The notes under the pieces were generated by a model. The model was given only the letters and a program-made list of their open reading frames with translations, was not told the DNA's origin and made no database searches. 64,000 nt of DNA from the NCBI GenBank assembly GCA_965249785.1, contig CBDFMU010000032.1:46383-110382 (forward strand). Reading direction: 5' to 3'. Source of the stretch: M3007 sp965249785 (lineage in GTDB: Bacteria > Bacteroidota > Bacteroidia > Chitinophagales > Saprospiraceae). Positions 8,706-17,808 of this stretch are shown here, in pieces; the stretch's first letter is position 1, and each line of letters opens with the position of its first letter. The position numbers and the translations under genes were made by a program.

Positions 8706-11700
8706 TTACCGCACCAGCGTAATATCGCCTTTGTACAGCAGCTCCCGTCCGTCAATCAGTAAAATTCTTGCGTAGTAGACAAATACTGCTGGCAGCATCA
8801 ATTTACCGTGGTGATAGCCATTCCAGCCATGCGCGGGATCATTGGGTTTAAAATTCTGGTCATAAAATACCATTTCTCCCCAGCGGTCGAAAATCTGAAA
8901 ATCCTTCACCTGGACAATCTGGTCGTCATCCGCAAAAATGAGCACCACGTCATTGTGTTTATCCGAATCCCAAGGCGAAAAAGCATTGGGAATGTAAATG
9001 TGCGGCTCCTTATCCACCCGCAGCAAAATACGGTCGCTGGCTTCACATCCATCTATGCTAATGACCGTAACCGTATATTCGGTGGTAATCAAAGGCATGG
9101 CTTTGGGATGGAGCAAACTGCGTAGATCAGTACCGCTGAAGGTGAGGCCATCGAGCGGTTGCCAGATAATAGTGTCTACCAGCGCAAACGGATAGTTGAG
9201 TGGCAGCATAGCATTCAGCTGAACCGATTGTCCCAGGTCAAGGTTGATTTCCGGTATTAACGACACCGACACGACCGGCGCGGCGGGTATTACTAATGGT
9301 TCATTGACCTCGCAGCCATTGGCATCCTGAATCCAAAGATCATAGGTGCCGGGTGTAAGACTGCCAAAACTGAGGTTCGCGAAAAACTGATTTCCGCCAT
9401 CAATAGAATATAAATAAGGCCCCACGCCGCCCGTGATGTCGCCAAAAGTAATGACCCCATCGTTGTTTTTGCACGTCGGCTTGAGCAGGGCCATCTGGAA
9501 CTGGGTGGGCACATTTGTTTCCCGATAAACCTGTACTTGATCAGTTTGCTTGCAGCCAGTATTGCCGTTGGTAACGATCAACTGGTAAAAGCCTGGCTGG
9601 TTCACCACCGGATGGAGGGTGTTGGCTCCGCTCACAATCGAGCCGCCCGACTGCGCACTCCAGGCATACTGGTAAGCATTCCCGATGGAACCAGAGCCTT
9701 GCAACGCCACCTGATCGGTGGAACAAGTCAGGGTGAAAGGCGGCCCTGCGTCGGCAATGGGCAGCACGATATTGTCATTCACTTGCACATGGGCGGTGCT
9801 GGAGCAGCCATTCGTAGTGTTCAATACATCGAGGGTGTATTCCCCGGCGGCATCTACCACGACCTGTCGGGTATCCTGACCGCTCACGATGTGGCCATTG
9901 GGAGTTACCCAGGCATAATTAATGTTGGCACCGCTTTGCGAGCCGCTGCCATTGATGGCGACCTGCAATTGGGTGCAGGTAATCAATCCCGGCGAGACGA
10001 TGGCCACCGCTGGGAGCATGGTATCGGTGGCTATCACCGTTTCATCGCTGGCCATGCAACCATTGTGGCCGTTTACGACGACCAGGATATAAGTTCCTCC
10101 CGCTACGATGGTTGGGTTCAACCCATGTTCACCGGCCAGAATTTGTCCATCGGGCGAGGTCCAATCGTAGAAATAATTTCCATTTTGACTGGAGCCATTG
10201 CCATTCAATTCAAGCGAAGTGATTGCGCAGGTCAGCAGTCCATTACTACCAGCATTGGCGAGCGGTTTTACAATATTTTGTACTACTTGTACCGAAGCCA
10301 CGCTAGTGCAGCCGTTAGATAAGTTTTTGATTAACAGAGAATAAGCACCCAATTGGTCGGCACTGGCCTGCAATCCGACGGGTGGAGCCACGAAATGGCC
10401 ATTGCTGGTGGTCCAGGTGTATTGCATATTACCAGTAGTCGATCCTGCTGCATTCAGGGCAATTTCATGCGTAATACAGGTGAGCGTATCCGGTAGTTGA
10501 ATAACCGAAACGGGCGGTATTTGATCTGCTAAAACCGGTACAGAGGCGGTATTGGTACAGCCATTTTGTTGACTGGTAATGGTTAATAAATAATTGCCGA
10601 CAGCATTCACCACAGGCGTTAGGGTGTTGCTGCCGCTCACAATATGACCGCCGTTTTGGGCATTCCATAAGTAGGTAAAAGTGCCATTGGAGCCAACCGT
10701 CGCTTGCAGGTTTACGCTGGTGTTTGTGCAGGTCAAAGTGGGTGATTGGCCAGCATCTATTATTGGGGCAGCGGTGTCCTGACTGACTACGACGCTCGAA
10801 TTGGAGACGCAGAGATTGGTGGTGTCGGTGACTGCCAGGTTATAAGTACCGGGTTGATTGATGACCGGGTTTAGGGAAGTGGCGCCGCTCACGACATTGC
10901 CGCCATTGATCGGAGACCAGAAATAAGTGTACACGGAGCCGCTGCTGGAGCCACTGCCGCTCAAAGTCAAGCTAGTGACGCTGCAAGTCAGCACACCGGG
11001 CGTAGCCGCAAAAGAATTGGGTACATTTGTTGCTTTGGTAATCTGAACATTGGCAGTAGCGGAACAACCGTTGGAAGTGTTGGTGACATTCAAGTAATAC
11101 TGGCCCGCACCATTTACAGTAGGATTTAAAATATTAGTCGGGGAAATAAAACTACCAGATGTCGTCGTCCAGGCATAGGTAAAATTGCTGCCCAGACTGC
11201 CCGTAGCGTTCAATAAATAGGTAGTCTCTGTGCAAGTAAGTTGAAATCCCGTCCCAGCATTTGCCTGCGGGTAAATAAAATCAGTCGTAATATTCGTTTG
11301 ATCTACGGCAGTACAGCCGGTGGCGGTGTTGGTGACGGTCAGGCTATATAATCCACCCTGATCAATCACCGGACTGGGTGTGCTACCCCCCGACAAAATG
11401 CCGGGCCCACTCCAGACAAAAGCATAACTGCTGCCCGTGGGATTGGTCGTATCGCCAATCTGCAGTTGTGGCTGCGAACAATTAAGCTGCTTGTCTGGGC
11501 CAGCGTTGGCGGCCGGGCTGGCAACTTGTTGCAGTACTACCACGGTATCCACTGAAATACAGCCGTTTACACTATTGGTAATAGCCAGCACGTAATTGCC
11601 GGGCGCATTTATATGGGGCATCAGCGAAGTACTGCCCGTGACGAGACCCGGCCCATTCCATTGATAAGAAAAATTATTGCCCACGCTGGAGCCCGTAGCA

Positions 11701-14700
11701 TTCAGCGTAAGCTGGGCATTCGTACAGGTCAAAATACCCGGCGCGGCGACTTGGACTATCGGGGCATTCGCGTCATTATCAATTTGTACTACATCGGTGG
11801 TGGTACAGCCATTTTGGGCATTGGTCACTAATATTTGATAAGTGCCTGGTGCGTTCACGGTCGGCGTAAGCGTCGTTTGGCCAGCACTAATGCCGGGGCC
11901 AGTCCACAGATAATTGAAATTCGTGCCTGTACTGGATCCCGTACCATCCAGTTGCAGCGTCGGCATAGTGCACTGCAAGATTCGGCTCGTACCCGCTTCG
12001 GCAACCGGAGGGGTCAGATCAACGGGTGCATTTATGGCAAACGTGGCGGAACAATTATTGGCAGCATTGGTGACGATCAGCGTGTAAATCGCGGGCAAAC
12101 CAACGGTAATGACCGATGTACCTTGTCCGCCGAGGATCAAGCCATTCACGGTGCCCCAGCTGTAACTGAAATTTGCGCCCGTGGAAGAGCCAGCCGCCGA
12201 TAGTTCAATTTGCTGCATGGCGCAGGTCAATATTCCCGAAGAGGTCGCTACGGCAATGGGTAAATTAGCACTGGTAGTGATGGTGGTCGAAGCGGATGCC
12301 GTGCAGCCATTGGCCGCATTAGTGACCACCAGCGTGTATGTGCCCGCTGCCGTCATGGTGGGCATGAGCGTTGTGCTGCCCGCTCCGATGCCTCCGCCCG
12401 TACTGGATGTCCATTGGTAACTAAAGGTAGCCCCCACGCTGGAACCCGTACCATTGAGTTGCATGGTTGGTGTAGTGCAGCTGATTTGCCCGCCGGGCGC
12501 GACCGTAGCAATGGGAGTGGTAGTATTTTGATTAATGCTAACCATAACCGTATGCTGGCAACCGTTGCTGGCATTGGTCACTATTAACTGATAAATACCC
12601 GGCTGATTGACGGTTGGAGCAGGCGTGTTTTCACCGTGGAGAATATTGCCGCCCGTAGTCGTCCATTGATAAGACAAATTGGGGGCTATCAACGCATTGG
12701 CATCGCCGATAATCAGGGTATCTACTACACAAGTAAGTGTGCCAGGAGACCCAGCATTGGCCATTGGCGACTGTATATTCTGCCCGATAACAACTGTAGA
12801 CGAAGCAGTACACTGGCTGGTCAGATTTGTAATAAGTAAGGTATACGTAGCGGGCGCGTTCACGATGGGCATTAGGGTATTTTGCCCGGAAATAAATCCG
12901 CTGCCCGTACTGGAAGACCATTGCAAAGAAAAATTACTCCCAGTGGAGGAACCTGTTCCATTGATTGTCAATTGGGTAGTAATGCAGTCCAGATGCTCGG
13001 TAACTACCGTATTGGCAACCGGCACGGAGTTGTCCTGATTGACCGTAACTGTACTGGCATTGGTACAGCCATTAGTCGTATTAGTCGCCACGAGGGTATA
13101 TTGTCCCAATTCCGTCACCACGGCGTTGGCAGAAGCCTGCCCGGATTGAATGTTGCCATTGGTAGTCATCCAATGGTAGCTAACGCCGCCAGCAGGCAGT
13201 GAAGCGCCCCCGTTCAGCGTGACGGAAGTATTCAGACAGGTCAGCAAAGCAGGGGCACCAATGATAGCGGTGGGAGGAGCTATGTTGCTGGTAACGATGA
13301 TGTTATCCGTGCTGCTACACCCATTTGCATCATCAGTTACTATCAGGGTATAAGTTCCTGGAGTGCCAATTACCGGGTTTAATCCATTCGCTCCGCTCAG
13401 AATAGTGCCGCCCTGACTGGCTGTCCATTCGTACAAAATCGCCGCTCCCTGCGCAGAGCCGGAGCCATTCAAATCAAGATTAGTGATAGAGCAGGTGAGC
13501 ACTTGGTCGGCACCCGCATTAGCGACGGGATAGGCCACCGTCGAGGTAATAAACACCGCGTCGGAAGCCGTGCAACCGTTGGCAAGGTCAGTGACTACGA
13601 GGGTATAAGTACCGCCCTGGTTTACGGTTGGGATCAAAGTCGTAGCACCATCGGTGATGTTGCCGAGTGGACTTGCAGTCCATTGGTAAGCATATCCGGG
13701 GCCGGTGCTGGAAGCCGTGCCATCGAGCGGAAGCGGAATATTGCGGCAGCTCAACCCAACGGGAGCCGTCGCATTGGCAATCGGTGGCGTGAAATTCCCC
13801 ACCAGGGTTGCGACGGCAGTTGTAGTACACATGGCCGCGTCCGTTACCGTGACGGTGTAGGTACCAACGCCCAGATTTTGCGGATTTTGCAAGATGGACG
13901 CATTTGTCCATTGATAAGTATACATCGGCGTGCCGCCAGCAACGTTCAAAGTAATACTACCGCCATTGGTATTATAACAGTTTGGCCCAGTGACGTTTGC
14001 GACTTGCAGCGTAATCGGTAATGGCTCGGTGACGGTGAAGGTCTGCGTGCTGGTACAGCCATAACCGTCCGTGACCGTCGCCGTGTATTGGCCAGCTTTT
14101 AGATTGCCTGGATCTGCTATGGCGGGAAGGGTCTGCGGCCCCGCCCAGGCATACGTATAAGGCCCCTGCCCACCAGTAACTACCGTATTGATTACCCCCG
14201 TCGATTGCCCGGCACATTTTACGGGAGTGATCGAGCCAGCCAAATGCAAGGTAGATGGTCGTACCAGCAATGCTCCTTGTCCCGACCCGATGCACCCCAA
14301 TCCATCGGTGACGCTGGTCACTTGATACAGCCCCGGCTGGTTGATAATCAGCGTGTAAGGGTTACTGGTAATACCAACTATGGGCGGCTGAAGTGCATTA
14401 TCAATGGCGTATTGCAAAATAAAAGGCCCGGAGCCAGTGAAATCCACGGAAATCTGACCTTCCTGCCCGGGGCAAAGCTGGGGCGCAGGCGGCACCAGTT
14501 GGGCCAAAGGCAAGGGGTGTACCTCGATGCGGGCGCTGACTGCTTTGCTCTGGCCGCAAGCATCGGTTACTGTCACTGTATAGTTGGTGGAAGCAGCGAC
14601 GGTAGGAGAAATAGTAGAAGTAGTAGCCCCGGTATTCCAGAGGTAGCTCAATGGGGCAACGCCGCCAGTAGGAACGACTGCCACGGTGCCAACGCCGGGG

Positions 14701-16247
14701 CCACAGATGGTGACGGTATCGCCGATAGACTGCAAAGCTGGCAAATCGCGGATATAGAGTATTTGCTGGGGTTTCAGGCAGGAGCAGAGACTGGTTAGGG
14801 TGATGATGAGCGTTTCTTGCCCTTCTGCCAGTGCATCGGTGAGGATCGTAATGGGCAGCGTGAATTTATCCTGGCCAGACGGAATGACGATGCTAGTGGG
14901 AATAGGCACATAGTCAAGACCCGCCGTAGCGGTACCAGTGATAGTGTATTGTACCGTCAAATTGGTGTTGGGATTGGCCGCTACCCGATCAAAAAGTAGC
15001 TGCACGGTGCCGCAGCCTTCGTACACTTTGTTTTCGGCAGGGTCATTATTGACGATAAAATTGACCGAAGCATTACCGCCTGCATCGAACGAATTGGCTT
15101 TTAAAAATACGGCGGAATCGAAAATCCCGTCGCTGACATCGGCTACTTTCAATTTAATATGATAAGTCTGGCAAGGCACCACATTCGCTTTGGCCGTCAT
15201 GGGCCGAGTAAAACCATCAAATTGTATTTCGTTCACTACGGGCGAGATGGACGGCATTTGTCCACATAAAGTAGCCCCGACCGGCGTATTATTGATGAAA
15301 TAGGCCGAATTGGTCAGGTGATTGACGTTATTGATCGCTACTGGCTCGTTGGTAACGGGCACCAGCGCAATATTGCCATTGCCAGTAATGCCGGGGCCAG
15401 TCAGGAAAAAGCCAAACACGTCATTGAAAGGGCTATTGACATATTCGCAGTACTCTTCGGAAGCGAATACAAAGTCAAATGACAACGGTGACTGGGTCGG
15501 AGTGAAGTCAAATTCTAAATCTGCCATGTCGTAGGTAGCGCCGGTGGTGAGCGTCCCCAGATTGTCGTCGGGTGTCGCGTCACCATACCCTGCATCGGCA
15601 TTGTCCACCGAATTATCGCCAGTGGCTACATTGATATCGCCAGTGGCCATAATAATTCCGGTGCCAAACCCAATGTTCGTTTGCCCGTTAGCGAAGGTGC
15701 CGATCTGGCTACTGCGACCAGTATAAGTGATGTTAGTTACGTCGAAACAATCGCCGCCAATCAGGACATCCCGCACCAGCGTTTCTACTGGCACCCCGTG
15801 GGTGACGCTGAGGCCCACCATGTCTCGCTGCATCTCTTTCAACGTTTTATGAATGCAGGTTTCACAAATAACGCTGATAAAATGAGTGGGTGAATTATTC
15901 GCCGCCCATTCGCAGGGATAATACAGTTGAAAATCCACCGTGGACACCAACGGAACGAATTGCAGCGAACGGGTTTCCGCATCAAAAGGGGTTTTTTGAA
16001 CGCCCATTTCTATCGCGTTGGCCCTGGGCCGACAGCCGTGCAGATGTTCGTCGTCGGGCAGTATCAACGTATAATTTTTACCCGGCACCAGGTTGAATAT
16101 GCGCAGTGTGGTATGTGGAGACTGCGGGGTGATAAGGTGGCGAGTCTGTTGAGCATCCACCGCCAACGGTACAACAGTACTTTGGCAGAAAAGTGGTTGG
16201 GCGATTGCTCCTGAGCAGAGCAGAAGAAGAGTAGCAGGGAAACGCAT
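8706..16247 (-). CDS. Giant secreted adhesin with choice-of-anchor L, SprB-like and 17 tandem Ig-like repeats, T9SS type B signal
   Basis: 2513 aa. The frame is open further upstream, but ATG 16247 starts a signal peptide (MRFPATLLLLCSGAIAQ). Layout: N-terminal beta domain (about 25-150); choice-of-anchor L domain (about 155-390, 'FVFASEEYCEYV'); a Calx-beta-like region (about 395-500); Ig/PKD-like and two SprB-type repeats (about 500-815, 'GGQGPYTYAW', 'GTYTVTVTD'); 17 tandem repeats (about 818-2245) each with LTC near the start and NGC near the end; one further SprB-like repeat ('GGVGPYLYSIDGG'); and a C-terminal 'IPNAFSPW...FDRWGEMVF...GWNGYHHG...KGDITLVR', the CHU_C/type B T9SS sorting domain. 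It should be exported by the T9SS and held at the surface, probably for adhesion or gliding. It is transcribed alone. Confidence 0.92.
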   Translation of the reverse strand: MRFPATLLLLCSGAIAQPLFCQSTVVPLAVDAQQTRHLITPQSPHTTLRIFNLVPGKNYTLILPDDEHLHGCRPRANAIEMGVQKTPFDAETRSLQFVPLVSTVDFQLYYPCEWAANNSPTHFISVICETCIHKTLKEMQRDMVGLSVTHGVPVETLVRDVLIGGDCFDVTNITYTGRSSQIGTFANGQTNIGFGTGIIMATGDINVATGDNSVDNADAGYGDATPDDNLGTLTTGATYDMADLEFDFTPTQSPLSFDFVFASEEYCEYVNSPFNDVFGFFLTGPGITGNGNIALVPVTNEPVAINNVNHLTNSAYFINNTPVGATLCGQMPSISPVVNEIQFDGFTRPMTAKANVVPCQTYHIKLKVADVSDGIFDSAVFLKANSFDAGGNASVNFIVNNDPAENKVYEGCGTVQLLFDRVAANPNTNLTVQYTITGTATAGLDYVPIPTSIVIPSGQDKFTLPITILTDALAEGQETLIITLTSLCSCLKPQQILYIRDLPALQSIGDTVTICGPGVGTVAVVPTGGVAPLSYLWNTGATTSTISPTVAASTNYTVTVTDACGQSKAVSARIEVHPLPLAQLVPPAPQLCPGQEGQISVDFTGSGPFILQYAIDNALQPPIVGITSNPYTLIINQPGLYQVTSVTDGLGCIGSGQGALLVRPSTLHLAGSITPVKCAGQSTGVINTVVTGGQGPYTYAWAGPQTLPAIADPGNLKAGQYTATVTDGYGCTSTQTFTVTEPLPITLQVANVTGPNCYNTNGGSITLNVAGGTPMYTYQWTNASILQNPQNLGVGTYTVTVTDAAMCTTTAVATLVGNFTPPIANATAPVGLSCRNIPLPLDGTASSTGPGYAYQWTASPLGNITDGATTLIPTVNQGGTYTLVVTDLANGCTASDAVFITSTVAYPVANAGADQVLTCSITNLDLNGSGSAQGAAILYEWTASQGGTILSGANGLNPVIGTPGTYTLIVTDDANGCSSTDNIIVTSNIAPPTAIIGAPALLTCLNTSVTLNGGASLPAGGVSYHWMTTNGNIQSGQASANAVVTELGQYTLVATNTTNGCTNASTVTVNQDNSVPVANTVVTEHLDCITTQLTINGTGSSTGSNFSLQWSSSTGSGFISGQNTLMPIVNAPATYTLLITNLTSQCTASSTVVIGQNIQSPMANAGSPGTLTCVVDTLIIGDANALIAPNLSYQWTTTGGNILHGENTPAPTVNQPGIYQLIVTNASNGCQHTVMVSINQNTTTPIATVAPGGQISCTTPTMQLNGTGSSVGATFSYQWTSSTGGGIGAGSTTLMPTMTAAGTYTLVVTNAANGCTASASTTITTSANLPIAVATSSGILTCAMQQIELSAAGSSTGANFSYSWGTVNGLILGGQGTSVITVGLPAIYTLIVTNAANNCSATFAINAPVDLTPPVAEAGTSRILQCTMPTLQLDGTGSSTGTNFNYLWTGPGISAGQTTLTPTVNAPGTYQILVTNAQNGCTTTDVVQIDNDANAPIVQVAAPGILTCTNAQLTLNATGSSVGNNFSYQWNGPGLVTGSTSLMPHINAPGNYVLAITNSVNGCISVDTVVVLQQVASPAANAGPDKQLNCSQPQLQIGDTTNPTGSSYAFVWSGPGILSGGSTPSPVIDQGGLYSLTVTNTATGCTAVDQTNITTDFIYPQANAGTGFQLTCTETTYLLNATGSLGSNFTYAWTTTSGSFISPTNILNPTVNGAGQYYLNVTNTSNGCSATANVQITKATNVPNSFAATPGVLTCSVTSLTLSGSGSSSGSVYTYFWSPINGGNVVSGATSLNPVINQPGTYNLAVTDTTNLCVSNSSVVVSQDTAAPIIDAGQSPTLTCTNTSVNLQATVGSNGTFTYLWNAQNGGHIVSGSNTLTPVVNAVGNYLLTITSQQNGCTNTASVPVLADQIPPVSVIQLPDTLTCITHEIALNAAGSTTGNMQYTWTTSNGHFVAPPVGLQASADQLGAYSLLIKNLSNGCTSVASVQVVQNIVKPLANAGSNGLLTCAITSLELNGNGSSQNGNYFYDWTSPDGQILAGEHGLNPTIVAGGTYILVVVNGHNGCMASDETVIATDTMLPAVAIVSPGLITCTQLQVAINGSGSQSGANINYAWVTPNGHIVSGQDTRQVVVDAAGEYTLDVLNTTNGCSSTAHVQVNDNIVLPIADAGPPFTLTCSTDQVALQGSGSIGNAYQYAWSAQSGGSIVSGANTLHPVVNQPGFYQLIVTNGNTGCKQTDQVQVYRETNVPTQFQMALLKPTCKNNDGVITFGDITGGVGPYLYSIDGGNQFFANLSFGSLTPGTYDLWIQDANGCEVNEPLVIPAAPVVSVSLIPEINLDLGQSVQLNAMLPLNYPFALVDTIIWQPLDGLTFSGTDLRSLLHPKAMPLITTEYTVTVISIDGCEASDRILLRVDKEPHIYIPNAFSPWDSDKHNDVVLIFADDDQIVQVKDFQIFDRWGEMVFYDQNFKPNDPAHGWNGYHHGKLMLPAVFVYYARILLIDGRELLYKGDITLVR
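9511..13793 (-). repeat. 17 tandem coding repeats of about 252 bp in the adhesin
   Basis: Each unit encodes about 84 aa with the pattern P-x-A-N-A-G, LTC, L-x-L-N-G-x-G-S, Y-x-W-T, G-x-Y-x-L-x-V-T-N, N-G-C-T. I count 17 units by the LTC/NGC pair. The units are diverged in sequence, so this is an old array and not a recent expansion. Two Cys per unit suggests one disulfide per domain (inference). Confidence 0.85.
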
Positions 16248-16419
16248 ACTAAAAAGGGTAGATTTCGCGTATATCTGCCGAAAAACCAGGAAACCCAGGT
16301 GTACCTTGCGGCAAACAAAACAGCAAGTCTGATTAAAAAAACGCAGCATTACGGTAAATTGGATCGCTTTAAAACAGCAAGGCAACCCTATTTGGAATAG
16401 AAAATAAACTGAATAAGTC

Positions 16420-16492
16420 CTAAAAAAGCCCGCAATAATAGTAAAGTATGAACACTTGTAATAACATATTACTTGCATTACCGGTTGCGGGC
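16420..16492 (-). terminator. Hairpin plus T-run upstream of the adhesin gene (possible leader attenuator)
   Basis: On the minus strand GCCCGCAA (16492-16485) pairs with TTGCGGGC (16435-16428), with smaller internal pairing, and is followed by TTTTTT: the shape of an intrinsic terminator. No minus-strand gene ends here. The only minus gene downstream is the adhesin, 181 bases on, so it would sit in that gene's leader. The rest of the 486-base gap 16248-16733 between the divergent adhesin and corA genes holds no gene; its corA side (16650-16720) is a pyrimidine-rich run of TTTGC/TTGCC strings. Confidence 0.5.
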
Positions 16493-16733
16493 GTACGAAA
16501 AGGTTGTTTGTCAAAGAAGTACCGCGTAAGTTTGCGCGCCATTTTAGGAAAAGTAAAGGCAAAAAGCAGCTGGTGATAATTAAAGGGCAAGGGACAAATT
16601 TGCAAAAGGCAACCTGCCACTTGTATAGGACGGACGAAGCCCAATCTTTGACTACCCGCTCTTTGCCCCTTGCTTTATTTGCTCTTTGCTTATTTGCTTT
16701 ATTTGCCTTTTTCACTCTTTTACGCCATGGACA

Positions 16734-17684
16734 GTGACCCGGTATTACACACGCGAAAAACGACGGCTCGTCGAACTGATCGAGCCGGAGCCTGGCTGCT
16801 GGGTACATCTTACCCCACCCTTTGCGCCAGACGAGCTGGGCGATCTCGCCCGGCAATTCGAGTTTGACCCGGTTTTCCTGACCGATTCGCTCGACCTGGA
16901 TGAGCGTGCCCGCTATGAGCGCGACGAGGATGTACGTTTCATTCTGATCAATACGCCGGTCAAAAACGCTAATTCCGGCTCTGAAAATGAGGCTTATTTC
17001 ATCACTGTGCCGATTGGCATTATCCTGACCATCGAACATGTGGTGACTGTCTCTGCGATGGAGACCCCGGTTTTGCAGAAATTTCTGGACATGAACGTCC
17101 GCAATTTTGACCCTGCCGACGAAAAGCGTTTTGTGCTACAAGTGCTGGAACAAAATGTATATCACTTTCTGGCCTGCCTCAAATCGCTCAATGTGCGGCG
17201 CAACCGCATCGAGAAAGAGTTAATGCACAGCAGCCGAAACTCCGAACTCAAGCAGTTGCTTTCGATTGAAAAAAGTCTGGTCTATTTTGTCAACTCTCTC
17301 AATGCCAATGAGTTGCTCAAAATGAAAATGAAGCGCACCGATTTTCTGCACATCAACGGCGACGAGGAACTGGCCGACTTGTTTGAGGATATTATCATTG
17401 ATAATTCGCAGGCCCTCTCTATGTCCAATGTGTACACCAACATTTTGAACGGCACGATGGATGCCTACTCGAGCATTATCTCCAACAATCTGAACATTGT
17501 AATCCATCGCCTCACGGTCATCACTGTGGTGCTGATGGTCCCCACGCTCATTTCCTCTTTTCTGGGGATGAATATTCCTAATGGCTTGCCCAACCACCCT
17601 AGTGCCTTTTACCTCACCGTGCTTTTGACGGGCTTATTAACCGGATTTCTCTACTGGTTTATGCAGCGACGGAGGTATTTTTAA
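16734..17684 (+). CDS. CorA-family magnesium/cobalt transporter
   Basis: 316 aa from GTG 16734 (MTRYYTREKRR); the nearby ATG at 16727 is out of frame, and upstream in-frame sequence is low-complexity leader, so the GTG is preferred. CorA proteins form pentameric inner-membrane channels for Mg2+ (also Co2+/Ni2+). Seen: cytoplasmic alpha/beta domain ('EDVRFILIN', 'IGIILTIEHVVTVS'), a long charged helix (about 120-250), TM1 (about 260-278) ending in the signature G-M-N (278-280), TM2 (about 291-309) and a basic tail RRRYF. The length is normal for the family. It stands alone, divergent from the adhesin and convergent with the next gene. Confidence 0.92.
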   Translation: MTRYYTREKRRLVELIEPEPGCWVHLTPPFAPDELGDLARQFEFDPVFLTDSLDLDERARYERDEDVRFILINTPVKNANSGSENEAYFITVPIGIILTIEHVVTVSAMETPVLQKFLDMNVRNFDPADEKRFVLQVLEQNVYHFLACLKSLNVRRNRIEKELMHSSRNSELKQLLSIEKSLVYFVNSLNANELLKMKMKRTDFLHINGDEELADLFEDIIIDNSQALSMSNVYTNILNGTMDAYSSIISNNLNIVIHRLTVITVVLMVPTLISSFLGMNIPNGLPNHPSAFYLTVLLTGLLTGFLYWFMQRRRYF

Positions 17685-17740
17685 AATAGGCAAGGGGCAA
17701 ACATGACACGCAGCGACATCCTGATTTTATCAAAAAAGCA

Positions 17741-17775
17741 AACGGCAATAAGCATCGAAAGTGCTTATTGCCGTT
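17741..17775. terminator. Bidirectional intrinsic terminator
   Basis: AACGGCAATAAGCA (17741-17754) pairs perfectly with TGCTTATTGCCGTT (17762-17775) around a 7-base loop, between convergent corA and the DUF2723 gene. Six A's at 17732-17737 give a T-run on the minus strand. Confidence 0.75.
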
Positions 17776-17808
17776 GGTAAATTTGCCTGTTGCCATTTGC
17801 CAATTTTC

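Noticed and set aside
9537..10322. Plus-strand ORF of 261 codons inside the adhesin (and several others to 14798)
   Set aside because: Antisense to the repeat array; long only because of the repeat codon pattern.
16727..16867. ATG at 16727 as corA start
   Set aside because: Out of frame with the CorA protein; its own frame ends at 16867.
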